Shown one piece after another: positions 14,257 through 23,842 of a stretch of DNA of 42,619 nt. Both the position numbers and the translations under genes were made by a program. Origin of the DNA: an uncultured Oscillospiraceae bacterium (GTDB lineage: Bacteria; Bacillota; Clostridia; Oscillospirales; Oscillospiraceae); NCBI GenBank assembly GCA_934589225.1, contig CAKTNS010000025.1:1-42619 (forward strand), given 5' to 3'. Numbering within the stretch: the stretch's first letter is position 1; each line of letters opens with the position of its first letter. The notes beneath the pieces were generated by a model that did not search any database, had not been told where the DNA came from, and saw only the letters and a list, made by a program, of their open reading frames with translations.

Positions 14257-14550
14257 TTACGCAATGGGCGGGCAGGGGTACTTGAGGATCAGGGAGATGA
14301 GCAAGCACAGGAAGATGCTTGCAAAGCCCGTTACCATCCAGAAGCTTCTTCTGCGGATGAGCTCGCCGGTGATGAACAGCCAGCCCAGGGACAAAACAGA
14401 AGTAAGGATCGAGACGGTGGCGGCAATGACCCGCACAACACTCCAGCCCTTGGCGGAGAACACCAAAAACAGCACGAAAACAAGAGCGTCTCCCAACAGA
14501 AGCTCGGTCATAAGCTTCTCCAGCGCGCGATACCGATTTTTCTTACCCAA
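14257..14550 (-). CDS. Small membrane protein of unknown function (97 aa, TTG start)
   Basis: Three hydrophobic segments (about 19-32, 38-60 and 70-90) after a basic N-terminus MGKKNRYR, with a short tail ending KYPCPPIA. I recognise no family. The start is TTG at 14550, chosen because GGAGGG lies six bases upstream and no ATG in the frame would keep the first segment. It has its own promoter, divergent from scpA, and converges on the ABC exporter terminator. Confidence 0.65.
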   Translation of the reverse strand: MGKKNRYRALEKLMTELLLGDALVFVLFLVFSAKGWSVVRVIAATVSILTSVLSLGWLFITGELIRRRSFWMVTGFASIFLCLLISLILKYPCPPIA

Positions 14551-14582
14551 TTCTATCCCTCCAGCGGTCTCTTTCTAGGGGT

Positions 14583-14611
14583 ATCTTATCACACCTTGTC
14601 GGAAATTGCAA
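14583..14611 (-). promoter_or_regulatory. Promoter of the small membrane protein gene
   Basis: Minus-strand TTGCAA (14606-14611), 17 bases, TAAGAT (14583-14588). Confidence 0.55.
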
Positions 14612-14650
14612 TCGTTTTGATACAGATTGTATATTTTTTTATTCTACAGC

Positions 14651-14679
14651 TTGCGAAGTAGGGGAAAGGGTGGTATAAT
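14651..14679 (+). promoter_or_regulatory. Promoter of the scpA operon
   Basis: TTGCGA (14651-14656), 17 bases, TATAAT (14674-14679). The leader to the scpA ATG would be about 95 bases. Confidence 0.6.
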
Positions 14680-14778
14680 ACCAAAAACATCTATCAATTG
14701 AACCTGGCGGTGGGAAAATTCTGGAGAAACACAAGCTTTTCCGGGAAAAGCCGCCGCAAAGGGAGAGGAACGGGACCT

Positions 14779-15573
14779 ATGTCGGAACCCCAATACCACC
14801 TGGAGGGCATCGTCCACACCCGGACGGAAGAACGGGCGGACTTTGAAGGCCCTCTGGATGTGATTTTTTTGCTGCTGAGCAAAAACAAAATTGAGATCCA
14901 GGATGTATCCATTACGGCGATTCTGGAGCAGTATCTGGCGTATCTGGATGAAATGAAGCGGCTGGATATGGAAATTGCCAGTGAGTTTATTACCATGGCA
15001 TCCCACCTGATGCTGATCAAAACCAAGATGCTGCTGTCCGCCGCGGAGCAGCAGGAGGCGGAGGACGAGCTGGACCAGCTGCGGCAGGGCCTGATCGAGC
15101 GCCGCCGGAGAGAGGCCATGGAGCAGATCCGTGTGGCCGTGGCGGAGCTGGAACCCCGAAACGAAATCGGCCGGTGCCTGTTTACCAAGGAGCCGGAGCC
15201 CCTGAAAAAGGCGGGGTCTTACCGGTATCAGCATGACGTCCGGGACCTGCTGCGGGCCCTGGAAATGATCACGGAGCGGAGCCAGCGGCAGCTTCCGCCG
15301 CCCACCCAGAATTTTAAGGGCATCGTCGGCAAAGAGCCCTATCCGGTGGCCCGGAAATCCGGTGAGGTGCTGCGGCAGCTGCTCCTTCGGGGCGCCCAAA
15401 AGCTCAAGTCGCTGTTCCGGGGCAACAAGACCCGGTCAGAGGTGGTGGCCACCTTCCTGGCCATTCTGGAGCTGTGCAAGACCAATGCCATCACCTTAGA
15501 GGACGATACCAGCGGAGAAAACCCAAATGTCCGGCTGCTGGACCGGAACGTTGCGGAAGGAGTACAGGGCTAA
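14779..15573 (+). CDS. scpA: Segregation and condensation protein A (kleisin subunit of SMC complex)
   Basis: 264 aa, normal ScpA size. The N-terminal region shows DFEGPLDVIFLLLSKNKIEIQDVSI and YLDEMKRLDMEIASEFITMASHLMLIKTKMLL, the kleisin segment that binds the SMC neck. The C-terminal winged helix (about 195-250; TRSEVVATFLAILELCKTNAITL) contacts the SMC head. With ScpB and SMC it compacts and segregates the nucleoid. ATG 14779 is preferred (GAGAGGA upstream, family start MSEPQYHLEG); the in-frame TTG at 14698 has no ribosome site. The stop overlaps the scpB start by one base (TAATG). Confidence 0.95.
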   Translation: MSEPQYHLEGIVHTRTEERADFEGPLDVIFLLLSKNKIEIQDVSITAILEQYLAYLDEMKRLDMEIASEFITMASHLMLIKTKMLLSAAEQQEAEDELDQLRQGLIERRRREAMEQIRVAVAELEPRNEIGRCLFTKEPEPLKKAGSYRYQHDVRDLLRALEMITERSQRQLPPPTQNFKGIVGKEPYPVARKSGEVLRQLLLRGAQKLKSLFRGNKTRSEVVATFLAILELCKTNAITLEDDTSGENPNVRLLDRNVAEGVQG

Positions 15574-16151
15574 TGGAACTAGAACAGCTGCAAAGGATCA
15601 TTGAAGCCATTCTCTTTGCCGCCGGGGAGCGGGTGGAGGTCTCCCGACTGGCCCAGACCCTGGAGACAGACCCCCAGGACATTGTAAAGGCCGCGGATGC
15701 CCTGGCAGACCAGCTGGCCTATGACCGCCGGGGCATTCGCATCCTCCGGCTGGAGCAGGGCTACCAGATGGTGTCCTCCGGCGAAATGGCGGACTATATT
15801 ACAAAGGCTTTGGAGACCAGAAAGCCCCCCAAGCTTTCTTCCTCCCAGCTGGAGACGCTGACCATCATCGCCTATTACCAGCCCGCCACCAAGGCTATGG
15901 TGGAGCAGATCCGGGGGGCGGACAGCTCCTATTCCGTGGCGGCGTTGCTGAACAAAAAGCTCATCGAGGAGGCCGGACGGCTCAACGTGCCCGGGCGGCC
16001 CATTCAATACAAAACCACGCCGGATTTTTTGCGGACCTTTGGCCTTCAATCCTTGGAGGAGCTGCCGCCCATTGAGAAAATCGCCTTTGGTGAGCCCATC
16101 GAGCTGCCGGAGGAAGGGCAGGAAGCGGCGGCCGCCCCGGAGGGAACCTGA
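15573..16151 (+). CDS. scpB: Segregation and condensation protein B
   Basis: 192 aa, with the two winged-helix domains of ScpB: LQRIIEAILFAAGERVEVSRLAQTL at the start and the conserved LSSSQLETLTIIAYYQPATKA in the middle, then RGADSSYSVAALLNKKLIEEAGR and PIQYKTTPDFLRTFGL. It binds ScpA as a dimer in the SMC complex. The Glu/Ala-rich tail after about 175 is likely unstructured. GGAAGGAG lies within the end of scpA and the start overlaps its stop, so the two are coupled. Confidence 0.95.
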   Translation: MELEQLQRIIEAILFAAGERVEVSRLAQTLETDPQDIVKAADALADQLAYDRRGIRILRLEQGYQMVSSGEMADYITKALETRKPPKLSSSQLETLTIIAYYQPATKAMVEQIRGADSSYSVAALLNKKLIEEAGRLNVPGRPIQYKTTPDFLRTFGLQSLEELPPIEKIAFGEPIELPEEGQEAAAAPEGT

Positions 16152-16775
16152 ATGGGCTGGCTGATTTTTCTGGCCATCCTGGTGCTTCTGGGGTGTATGC
16201 CTCTGGGCCTGCGGCTTCGCTATGATGCCGGAGGAGCGGAGGCGGTGCTGCTTGTGGGCGTGTTCCGGCTGGGGCTTTACCCCATGTCAGACCGGCTTTA
16301 CCGGCTGCTGCACCGGCCCAAAAAGCAAAAAACCCAGCCGGTGCCCCAGGCACCGACGGCGCCTCCACAGCCGTCCCCCAAAAAGAAGCCCGGCGGGGAC
16401 TGGAAACGCTTCCTGCCGCTGCTTCAGACCGGCCTGGATTTTCTGGGGGATCTGCGGCGAAAGCTGCGGGTAGATCACCTGACCTTCCATCTTATCATGG
16501 CAGGGGATGACCCGGCAGATCTGGCGGTGTACTATGGCAGAGCCTGGGCGGCGGTGGGATGCCTGATGCCCCAGCTGGACCGTGCTTTTGTCATCAAAAA
16601 GCGGGACGTGCAGGTGGAGTGCGACTTTGTGGGCAGTGAGCCCCGGGTGGTCTTTGCCATGGATCTGACCGTCACTCTGGGGCGGCTCCTGGGGCTGGCG
16701 ATCCGTTACGGTATTCGAATCATAAAACAATTTTTAGCGATCAAGAAGAAAAAGGCGGTGCAAGTCAATGAGTGA
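16152..16775 (+). CDS. DUF2953 membrane-anchored protein
   Basis: 207 aa. The N-terminal hydrophobic segment (about 2-20) is followed by a charged, Pro/Lys-rich linker (about 55-82). A C-terminal domain follows that ends in the amphipathic run DLTVTLGRLLGLAIRYGIRIIKQFL and a Lys-rich tail. The pattern and the position between scpB and gerW/ytfJ match the DUF2953 family found beside ytfJ in spore-formers (from memory). No enzymatic motif is seen; a role linked to sporulation or germination is an inference from position. It starts directly after the scpB stop and overlaps the next gene by eight bases. Confidence 0.75.
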   Translation: MGWLIFLAILVLLGCMPLGLRLRYDAGGAEAVLLVGVFRLGLYPMSDRLYRLLHRPKKQKTQPVPQAPTAPPQPSPKKKPGGDWKRFLPLLQTGLDFLGDLRRKLRVDHLTFHLIMAGDDPADLAVYYGRAWAAVGCLMPQLDRAFVIKKRDVQVECDFVGSEPRVVFAMDLTVTLGRLLGLAIRYGIRIIKQFLAIKKKKAVQVNE

Positions 16776-17145
16776 AAAACTTCCCAACATGCTGGAGAGC
16801 ACCATTGCGAAAATTCGTGAAATGGTGGATTCCAATACGGTGGTAGGCCAGCCCATCCAGACGGCAGACGGCATTACCATCATTCCCGTGTCCAAAATCA
16901 GCGTTGGCCTGGGGGGCGGCGGTTCGGACTTTGTATCCAGCAAGGCCCCCACCCAGAATCCCTTTGGCGGCGGCGTTGGTGCCGGCGTCAAGGTCACGCC
17001 GGTGTGCTTCCTGGTGGTCAAAGAGGGCAATGTGCGGATATTGACCATTGCGGAGCCTGCCAACACCACCGCTGACCGGATCGTAGAAATGGTCCCCGAG
17101 ACCCTGGACCGGATCTCGGCGCTTTTTGAGAAGAAACCGGAATAA
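16768..17145 (+). CDS. gerW: GerW/YtfJ-family spore protein
   Basis: 125 aa. The hallmark is TADGITIIPVSKISVGLGGGGSDF and the Gly-rich stretch NPFGGGVGAGVKVTPVCFLVV, the core of the GerW/YtfJ family. In Bacillus it is a forespore protein needed for normal germination with some nutrients. The start overlaps the DUF2953 stop (ATG within CAATGAGTGA), which shows a shared transcript. Length is typical. Confidence 0.92.
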   Translation: MSEKLPNMLESTIAKIREMVDSNTVVGQPIQTADGITIIPVSKISVGLGGGGSDFVSSKAPTQNPFGGGVGAGVKVTPVCFLVVKEGNVRILTIAEPANTTADRIVEMVPETLDRISALFEKKPE

Positions 17146-17184
17146 AGCTTCCTGTTCCGGGCATTCTAGCCACGGGTGAGGAAT

Positions 17185-18267
17185 ATGAGATCATTTTCGG
17201 CCAAAACGGCAGCTATCATCCTGGCTGCCGTTTTGTTATTGCCCCAGCGGGCAGAGGCGGTGTCCGCCAAAAGGGCGGTGCTGCTGGAGCCGGTCAGCGG
17301 GCGGCTGCTCTACGAAAAAAGCCCCGGGGACCGGGCCCCCATGGCCAGCACCACCAAAATCATGACGGCGCTGCTGATCTGCGAACAGTGCAACGTTTTA
17401 GACCGGATGCGCATCCCTAAGGAGGCGGTGGGCATTGAGGGCTCCTCCATGTATTTGCGGGAGGGCGAGGTGCTGACGCTCCAGGAGCTTCTGTACGGCC
17501 TGATGCTCTCCTCCGGCAACGATGCGGCGGTGGCTCTGGCCATTTACTGCGGGGGAACCCTGGAGGGCTTTGTGGAGCGAATGAATGACAAGGCAAGGGC
17601 ACTGGGGCTGACGGATACCCATTTTGCAAACCCCAACGGCCTGGATGCCCCGGACCACTATTCTACGGCCCGGGACCTGGCAAAGCTGGGGGCCTATGCC
17701 ATGGAAAACCCGATTTTTGCCAAAACCGTTTCCACGAAAACCGTTACGGTAGGGGAGCGGTATCTGAAAAACCACAATAAGCTATTGTGGCTGGCGGATG
17801 GAGCAGAGGGCATCAAGACGGGCTATACCCGTGCCGCGGGACGCATCCTGGTATCCAGCGCCCAGCGGCAGGGCCGCAGACTGGTGGCGGCCACCATGGA
17901 TGCCCCCCAGGACTGGCAGGATCATCGGGCCCTTCTGGACCGGGGCTTTGAGGACTTTGCGCCCAGGCTTTTGATCAGCGCCGGGGAGCAGCTGGGGAAG
18001 CGCCGGGTGATGGGGGGCACCGGGGAGGTCCGGCTGCTCTCTTCCCGGGATTTTACCTATGCTTTAGGCCGGGAGGAACAGCCCCAGATCGTGCCGGGGG
18101 GCCAGGAATTTGTCTATGCCCCGGTGGTCCGGGGCGGTGATGCCGGTTGGGCCTATGTGCTGCTGTCCGGGAAGGTCATCGGAAAAGTAGAACTTGTTTA
18201 CGGAGAAACGGTTGAAAAGGAGCTTCCTGAAAAGAAGCCCTTTTGGAAATTTTGGAGAGAATCATGA
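17185..18267 (+). CDS. Secreted D-alanyl-D-alanine carboxypeptidase (S11, DacF/DacB type)
   Basis: 360 aa with an N-terminal signal segment (about 8-25, ending near AEA). The penicillin-binding motifs are all present: STTK at 55-58 (acylated Ser55), SGN at 110-112 and KTG at 211-213. The C-terminal beta-rich domain (about 260-350) fits PBP5-type enzymes. It trims the terminal D-Ala from peptidoglycan pentapeptides; next to gerW and in this order a role in spore cortex (DacB/DacF) is likely but not proven. ATG 17185 and GTG 17176 are both possible; the AGG element favours neither strongly. The stop overlaps the rluB start (ATGA). Confidence 0.92.
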   Translation: MRSFSAKTAAIILAAVLLLPQRAEAVSAKRAVLLEPVSGRLLYEKSPGDRAPMASTTKIMTALLICEQCNVLDRMRIPKEAVGIEGSSMYLREGEVLTLQELLYGLMLSSGNDAAVALAIYCGGTLEGFVERMNDKARALGLTDTHFANPNGLDAPDHYSTARDLAKLGAYAMENPIFAKTVSTKTVTVGERYLKNHNKLLWLADGAEGIKTGYTRAAGRILVSSAQRQGRRLVAATMDAPQDWQDHRALLDRGFEDFAPRLLISAGEQLGKRRVMGGTGEVRLLSSRDFTYALGREEQPQIVPGGQEFVYAPVVRGGDAGWAYVLLSGKVIGKVELVYGETVEKELPEKKPFWKFWRES

Positions 18268-18968
18268 AAGAACGACTGCAAAAAATCCTTTCCGGCAGAG
18301 GCCTTTGCTCCCGCCGGGAGGCTGAAAAATGGATCGGGGCGGGCCGGGTCACGGTGAACGGCCTTCCGGCGGAGCTGGGGGCCGCAGCGGACCCGGAGAG
18401 TGACCAAATCATGGTCGATGGCCGCCCTCTGCCCGGGGAAGGAAAGCCTGTGTACCTGATGCTCCACAAGCCCCGGGGTTATGTCACCACCTTGCGGGAC
18501 GAGAAGGGACGGCCTGACGCGGCGTCCCTGGTGGCGGACTGCGGGGCGCGGGTGTATCCCATCGGCCGGCTGGATATGGACTCCGAGGGCCTGCTGCTCT
18601 TTACAAACGATGGGGACTTTGCCAACCGCCTGATGCACCCCAGTCATGAAATCGAAAAAACCTACCGTGTGCTGGTTTCCGGCTTTGAGCCGGGAAAAGA
18701 AGAACGGCTTGCAAGGCCCATCGTGCTGGACGGCTACAAGATCCGTCCCCCCAAGGTCCGGCTGCTGGAGGCAAGAGACGGCAAGGCCCGGCTGGAAGTG
18801 GTGATCCACGAGGGCCGCAACCGCCAGGTCCGCCGGATGTGTCAGGCGGCGGGAATGCAGGTGCTGCGGCTGAAACGGATTGCGGAGGGCTCTCTGGGCC
18901 TGGGAAGCCTGCCGGAGGGAAAGTGGCGCTATCTTACAGAGCAGGAAATCCGAGAGCTTAAAAAATAG
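18264..18968 (+). CDS. rluB: RsuA/RluB-family 23S/16S rRNA pseudouridine synthase
   Basis: 234 aa. An S4 RNA-binding domain covers about 1-55 (RLQKILSGRGLCSRREAEKWIGAGRVTVNG). The catalytic domain has GRLDMDSEGLLLFTNDG with the essential Asp and ends with IHEGRNRQVRRMC. It isomerises uridine in rRNA; by family the target is probably helix 89 of 23S rRNA (RluB) rather than 16S (RsuA), which cannot be decided here. It starts at ATG 18264 behind GGAGAG, overlapping the carboxypeptidase stop. It is the last gene of the scpA-led cluster. Confidence 0.92.
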   Translation: MKERLQKILSGRGLCSRREAEKWIGAGRVTVNGLPAELGAAADPESDQIMVDGRPLPGEGKPVYLMLHKPRGYVTTLRDEKGRPDAASLVADCGARVYPIGRLDMDSEGLLLFTNDGDFANRLMHPSHEIEKTYRVLVSGFEPGKEERLARPIVLDGYKIRPPKVRLLEARDGKARLEVVIHEGRNRQVRRMCQAAGMQVLRLKRIAEGSLGLGSLPEGKWRYLTEQEIRELKK

Positions 18969-18993
18969 TTAGGAATTGTTATCCGGGAACCGC

Positions 18994-19022
18994 TTGCAAA
19001 ATACCCCGGGATTTGTTAAAAT
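18994..19022 (+). promoter_or_regulatory. Promoter of the MurR/RpiR regulator gene
   Basis: TTGCAA (18994-18999), 17 bases, TAAAAT (19017-19022). Confidence 0.6.
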
Positions 19023-19082
19023 GACAAAAGAATACGGTTTTACCACCGCCAGAACAATGTACATAGAAAGAGGGGCTATCAC

Positions 19083-19958
19083 GTGAGCAGTGATATTCTT
19101 TCCAATTTAAAACAAGACATGCCCGGATTCTCCAAGGGTCAGAAGCGTATTGCCCAGTATATCCTGGAATCCTATGATAAAGCGGCCTTTATGACTGCCA
19201 ACAAGCTGGCCCAGAACGTGGGCGTTTCCGAGTCCACCGTGGTTCGGTTCGCCGTGGACCTGGGCTTTGACGGCTATCCCAGCATGCAGAAGGCCATGCA
19301 GGAAATGGTGCTGAACCGCCTGACCTCCGTCCAGCGCATCGAGGTGGCCAACGACCGGATGAAAGACCAGGACGTGATCTCCACGGTCTTCCATGCCGAT
19401 ATTGAAAAGCTCCGCCAGACCGAGGAAAACGTCAGCCGGGAGGAGTTTCAAAACGCCGTCAACGCAATTCTGAAGGCCAAGAGGGTGTTTATCCTGGGGG
19501 TTCGTTCCGTTGCGCCGCTGGCGGAGTTCCTGGGCTATTACCTCAACTATATGTTCAACAATATCCATGTGATCACCGGTGTGAGCCAGGGCGAAATGTT
19601 TGAAAAAATGGTCAGCGTGGGGCCGGAGGACGTGGTCATCGCCTTCAGCTTCCCCCGGTATTCCGCCTCCACCACCAAGGGTGCCCGGTATTGCTGTTCC
19701 GCCGGGGCCACGGTCATCGGCATCACCGACAGCAAGCTCTCCCCCCTGGGTCAGTGCTGTGACCATGTTTTGGTAGCCAAGAGTGACATGGTCTCCCTGG
19801 TTGACAGCCTGGTAGCCCCGCTTAGCATGATCAACGCCCTGATCGTTGCCATTGCGGCCAAAAAGGAAACGGAGATCGCCCGTACCTTTGAGACCCTGGA
19901 GCGGATCTGGGACGAATATGACGTATACGAAAAGCAGGTAACCGATCATGACGAGTGA
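19083..19958 (+). CDS. MurR/RpiR-family transcriptional regulator (HTH + SIS domain)
   Basis: 291 aa. The N-terminal HTH_6 domain (about 1-77) has FSKGQKRIAQYILE and LAQNVGVSESTVVRFAVDLGFDGYPSMQKAM. The SIS sugar-phosphate isomerase-like domain (about 125-265) has FILGVRSVAPLAEFLGYY, VVIAFSFPRYSASTTKGARYC and VIGITDSKLSPLGQCCD. Such regulators sense phosphosugars. No sugar catabolic genes are adjacent; the next gene is a flavoprotein, with an 11-base overlap. The start is GTG 19083, behind AGAAAGAGG. The target is probably elsewhere in the genome. Confidence 0.92.
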   Translation: MSSDILSNLKQDMPGFSKGQKRIAQYILESYDKAAFMTANKLAQNVGVSESTVVRFAVDLGFDGYPSMQKAMQEMVLNRLTSVQRIEVANDRMKDQDVISTVFHADIEKLRQTEENVSREEFQNAVNAILKAKRVFILGVRSVAPLAEFLGYYLNYMFNNIHVITGVSQGEMFEKMVSVGPEDVVIAFSFPRYSASTTKGARYCCSAGATVIGITDSKLSPLGQCCDHVLVAKSDMVSLVDSLVAPLSMINALIVAIAAKKETEIARTFETLERIWDEYDVYEKQVTDHDE

Positions 19959-21198
19959 TGTTCTGGTGATCGGCGGCGGACCGGCGGGGATGTTCGCGGC
20001 CATTACCGCTGCAGAACAGGGCTGCAAGGTGACCCTTTTGGAGCGGAATGACCGGCTGGGCAAAAAGCTTTTGATCACCGGCAAGGGCCGCTGCAATGTG
20101 ACAAACAACTGCTCTGCGGAAGAGGTGCTGCAAAACACTCCCCGGAACGGCCGCTTCCTCTACAGCGCCATGACGGCCTTTCCACCGGAAAAGACCATGG
20201 CCTTCTTTGAGCAGGCAGGCTGCCCCCTGAAAACCGAGCGGGGAAACCGGGTCTTCCCCCAGTCCGACAGCGCCGGCTCCATCCTGGATTGCCTGAAACG
20301 GAAAATGCGGGAAACCGGTGTCACCGTAAGGACCGGCCGCGTTCTGGAGATCACCACCCGGGAGGGCCGTGTAACGGGAGTGCGGACGGAAACGGAAGCG
20401 CTGGAGGCGAAAACCGTGATCCTTGCAACAGGCGGCTGCTCCTATCCCACCACCGGCTCCACCGGTGACGGATACCGGATGGCAGCGGCCCTGGGCCATA
20501 CGGTGGTTGCTCCCCAGGGAAGCCTGGTGCCCTTAGAGGAAGCCGGGGAGGACTGCCCCAAAATGCAGGGGCTGTCCCTGCGAAACGTGGGGGTCAAGCT
20601 GGTGAACGCCAAGGGGAAGGTGCTGTATAAGGACTTTGGAGAGCTGCTCTTTACCCATTTCGGGGTCTCCGGTCCCACGGTGCTCAGCGCCAGCTGCCAT
20701 CTGAAAGGGGAGGGCTGCCGGCTGCTGATCGACTTGAAGCCCGCCCTGGAAGAGGGGAAACTGGATGCCCGGCTTCTGCGGGACCTGGACATGTACCAGA
20801 ACCGCACCATGGAAAACGCCCTGACAGACCTTTTGCCCCGGTCCATGATCCCGGTGGTGCTGGACCGCCTGAACATCCCCCGGGACCTTCAGGCCAACAG
20901 CCTGACCAAGCAGTCCCGCCATGCGCTTGTGATGCTTTTAAAAGCCTTCCCCGTGGAAATCAAAGGCAAGCGCCCGGTGGCGGAGGCCATTATTACCTCC
21001 GGCGGCATCAAAACCGGGGAGGTTGATCCCAAAACCATGGCCTCCAAGAAAATCGAAGGGCTGTATTTTGCGGGAGAAATCCTGGATTGTGATGCGTATA
21101 CCGGCGGATTCAACCTGCAAATCGCCTGGGCCACGGCCTATGGGGCGGCTTTGGGCGTTAAGGCTGAATTGGCCATTGACAAATCCAGACCTTTGTAA
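19948..21198 (+). CDS. HI0933/BaiN-like FAD-dependent oxidoreductase
   Basis: 416 aa. The N-terminal dinucleotide-binding fold has VLVIGGGPAGMFAAITAAEQG (about 5-25). Next come the family signature LGKKLLITGKGRCNVTNN, LATGGCSYPTTGSTGDGYRMA in the middle and LYFAGEILDCDAYTGGFNLQIAWATAYGA near the end. Members are flavoproteins; the clostridial relative BaiN has been implicated in bile acid dehydroxylation, but most family members have no proven substrate, so that name should not be carried over. The gene overlaps the MurR/RpiR regulator by 11 bases and its 3' end contains the acpP promoter. Confidence 0.88.
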   Translation: MTSDVLVIGGGPAGMFAAITAAEQGCKVTLLERNDRLGKKLLITGKGRCNVTNNCSAEEVLQNTPRNGRFLYSAMTAFPPEKTMAFFEQAGCPLKTERGNRVFPQSDSAGSILDCLKRKMRETGVTVRTGRVLEITTREGRVTGVRTETEALEAKTVILATGGCSYPTTGSTGDGYRMAAALGHTVVAPQGSLVPLEEAGEDCPKMQGLSLRNVGVKLVNAKGKVLYKDFGELLFTHFGVSGPTVLSASCHLKGEGCRLLIDLKPALEEGKLDARLLRDLDMYQNRTMENALTDLLPRSMIPVVLDRLNIPRDLQANSLTKQSRHALVMLLKAFPVEIKGKRPVAEAIITSGGIKTGEVDPKTMASKKIEGLYFAGEILDCDAYTGGFNLQIAWATAYGAALGVKAELAIDKSRPL

Positions 21199-21204
21199 TA
21201 GAAT
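21176..21204 (+). promoter_or_regulatory. Promoter of acpP (and possibly the SRP RNA)
   Basis: TTGACA (21176-21181), 17 bases, TAGAAT (21199-21204). It straddles the end of the flavoprotein gene, 48 bases before the acpP ATG. Confidence 0.7.
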
Positions 21205-21251
21205 AGCGTGGAAACCTTTGATAGAGACTATTTGACGAAGGGAGTATTTTC

Positions 21252-21473
21252 ATGTACGAGAAGCTTGTAAACTACGCTGCCAAGCAGCTGGAGCTGGACG
21301 CTTCCGAGATCCATCCTGACTCCACCTTTGAGAGCCTGGGCATCGATTCTCTGGACATTGTCGAGATGATCATGGACCTGGAAAGCGAGCTGGGTGTGGA
21401 GCTGGATATGGAAGATCAGAAGATCACCACGTTCAAAGAGCTGGCCGACTTCATCGAATCCAAGCTGAACTGA
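21252..21473 (+). CDS. acpP: Acyl carrier protein
   Basis: 73 aa, acidic, four-helix ACP. The phosphopantetheine attachment motif GIDSLDIVEMIM has the modified Ser at residue 33. It carries growing acyl chains in fatty acid synthesis, in the cytoplasm. GAAGGGAG precedes the ATG. It has its own strong promoter, and the SRP RNA gene starts only about 24 bases after its stop. No other fab genes are adjacent. Confidence 0.95.
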   Translation: MYEKLVNYAAKQLELDASEIHPDSTFESLGIDSLDIVEMIMDLESELGVELDMEDQKITTFKELADFIESKLN

Positions 21474-21496
21474 ATACATTTCACTTTGTTAAAGCT

Positions 21497-21804
21497 GAAT
21501 CGGCTTATAACAAGGTCGCACTAGTCGGGGAGTTAGCGGTGCCCTGTACCTGCAATCCGCTACAGCAGGGATGAATGCCTATACCCGGGTGAATAGATTT
21601 TCTCTTGGACCGTTACCGCGGTGTTGAGAGAGCGGTCTTGCGCAACGAGACCCCGTGAACCATGTCAGGTGGGGAACCAAGCAGCATTAAGCGGAATGTT
21701 TCGTGTGCCGCGAGGTTGCCGTTTTTGAGCTGGCTGCACGGTCTCAAGGAGTGTCTATTCATTCAAATATAGGTGTGCGATCTTGTTATAGGCCGATTCT
21801 TTTT
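21497..21804 (+). ncRNA. ffs: Signal recognition particle RNA, long Gram-positive form (scRNA)
   Basis: The apical domain is diagnostic: GAACCATGTCAGGTGGGGAA then CCAAGCAGCATTAAGC (21657-21693) for the Ffh-binding loop. The Alu-type 5' domain reads GTTAGCGGTGCCCTGTACCT then GCAATCCGCTACAGCAGGG (21532-21570). The two ends pair over about 25 bp with G:U pairs: GAATCGGCTTATAACAAG from 21497 with CTTGTTATAGGCCGATTC ending at 21799. A T-tract follows at 21799-21804, so the terminal helix doubles as terminator. About 305 bases, similar to or slightly longer than the Bacillus scRNA. It lies between acpP and dnaX, with no strong promoter of its own seen. Confidence 0.93.
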
Positions 21805-21850
21805 GAAAAAATGTTCTTGTAAACGCAAAAGCGGGGAGGAGGCTGCCGCC

Positions 21851-23455
<1,605 letters not shown>

Positions 23456-23479
23456 TCAATTGATAAGGAGATTTTTGTT

Positions 23480-23833
23480 ATGGCTAAAGGTGGTTTCCGG
23501 GGTATGCCCGGTGGAATGGGCGGCATGAATCAGTCCGCCATGCTCAGACAGGCCCAGAAGATGCAGCAGGAAATGCTGCGCATGCAGGAGGAGCAGGAGA
23601 ACAAGACCTTCTCCGCCCAGTCCGGCGGCGGTATGGTTTCCGCCACCGTCAACGGCAAGCATGAGGTGGTGGAGCTGAAGGTGAACCCCGAGGCGGTTGA
23701 CCCCGATGATGTGGAAATGCTCCAGGATATGATTATTGCCGCCGTCAACCAGGCCATGCGGACCGCGGACAGCGAGGCTGCCAACAATATGTCCAAGCTC
23801 ACCGGCGGCCTGAACCTGGGCGGCCTGTTCTAA
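23480..23833 (+). CDS. ybaB: YbaB/EbfC nucleoid-associated protein
   Basis: 117 aa. It has a Met/Gly/Gln-rich N-terminus, then LRQAQKMQQEMLRMQEEQENKTFSAQSGGGMVSATVNGKHEVVELKVNPEAVDPDDVEMLQDMIIAAVNQAM, the hallmark of the YbaB/EbfC family. Homodimers bind DNA and help organise the nucleoid. AAGGAG precedes the ATG. It lies between dnaX and recR in the conserved order and its stop is ten bases before recR. Confidence 0.95.
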   Translation: MAKGGFRGMPGGMGGMNQSAMLRQAQKMQQEMLRMQEEQENKTFSAQSGGGMVSATVNGKHEVVELKVNPEAVDPDDVEMLQDMIIAAVNQAMRTADSEAANNMSKLTGGLNLGGLF

Positions 23834-23842
23834 GGAGGGGCC

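Noticed and set aside
9625..14260. tRNA-Ala as an integration site for the AT-rich block
   Set aside because: I found no second copy of the tRNA 3' end at the far side of the block, and no integrase or other mobility gene inside it.
21773..21850. 26-codon N-terminal extension of DnaX
   Set aside because: It would begin inside the SRP RNA and lacks a ribosome site; GGGGAGGAGG before 21851 fixes the start.
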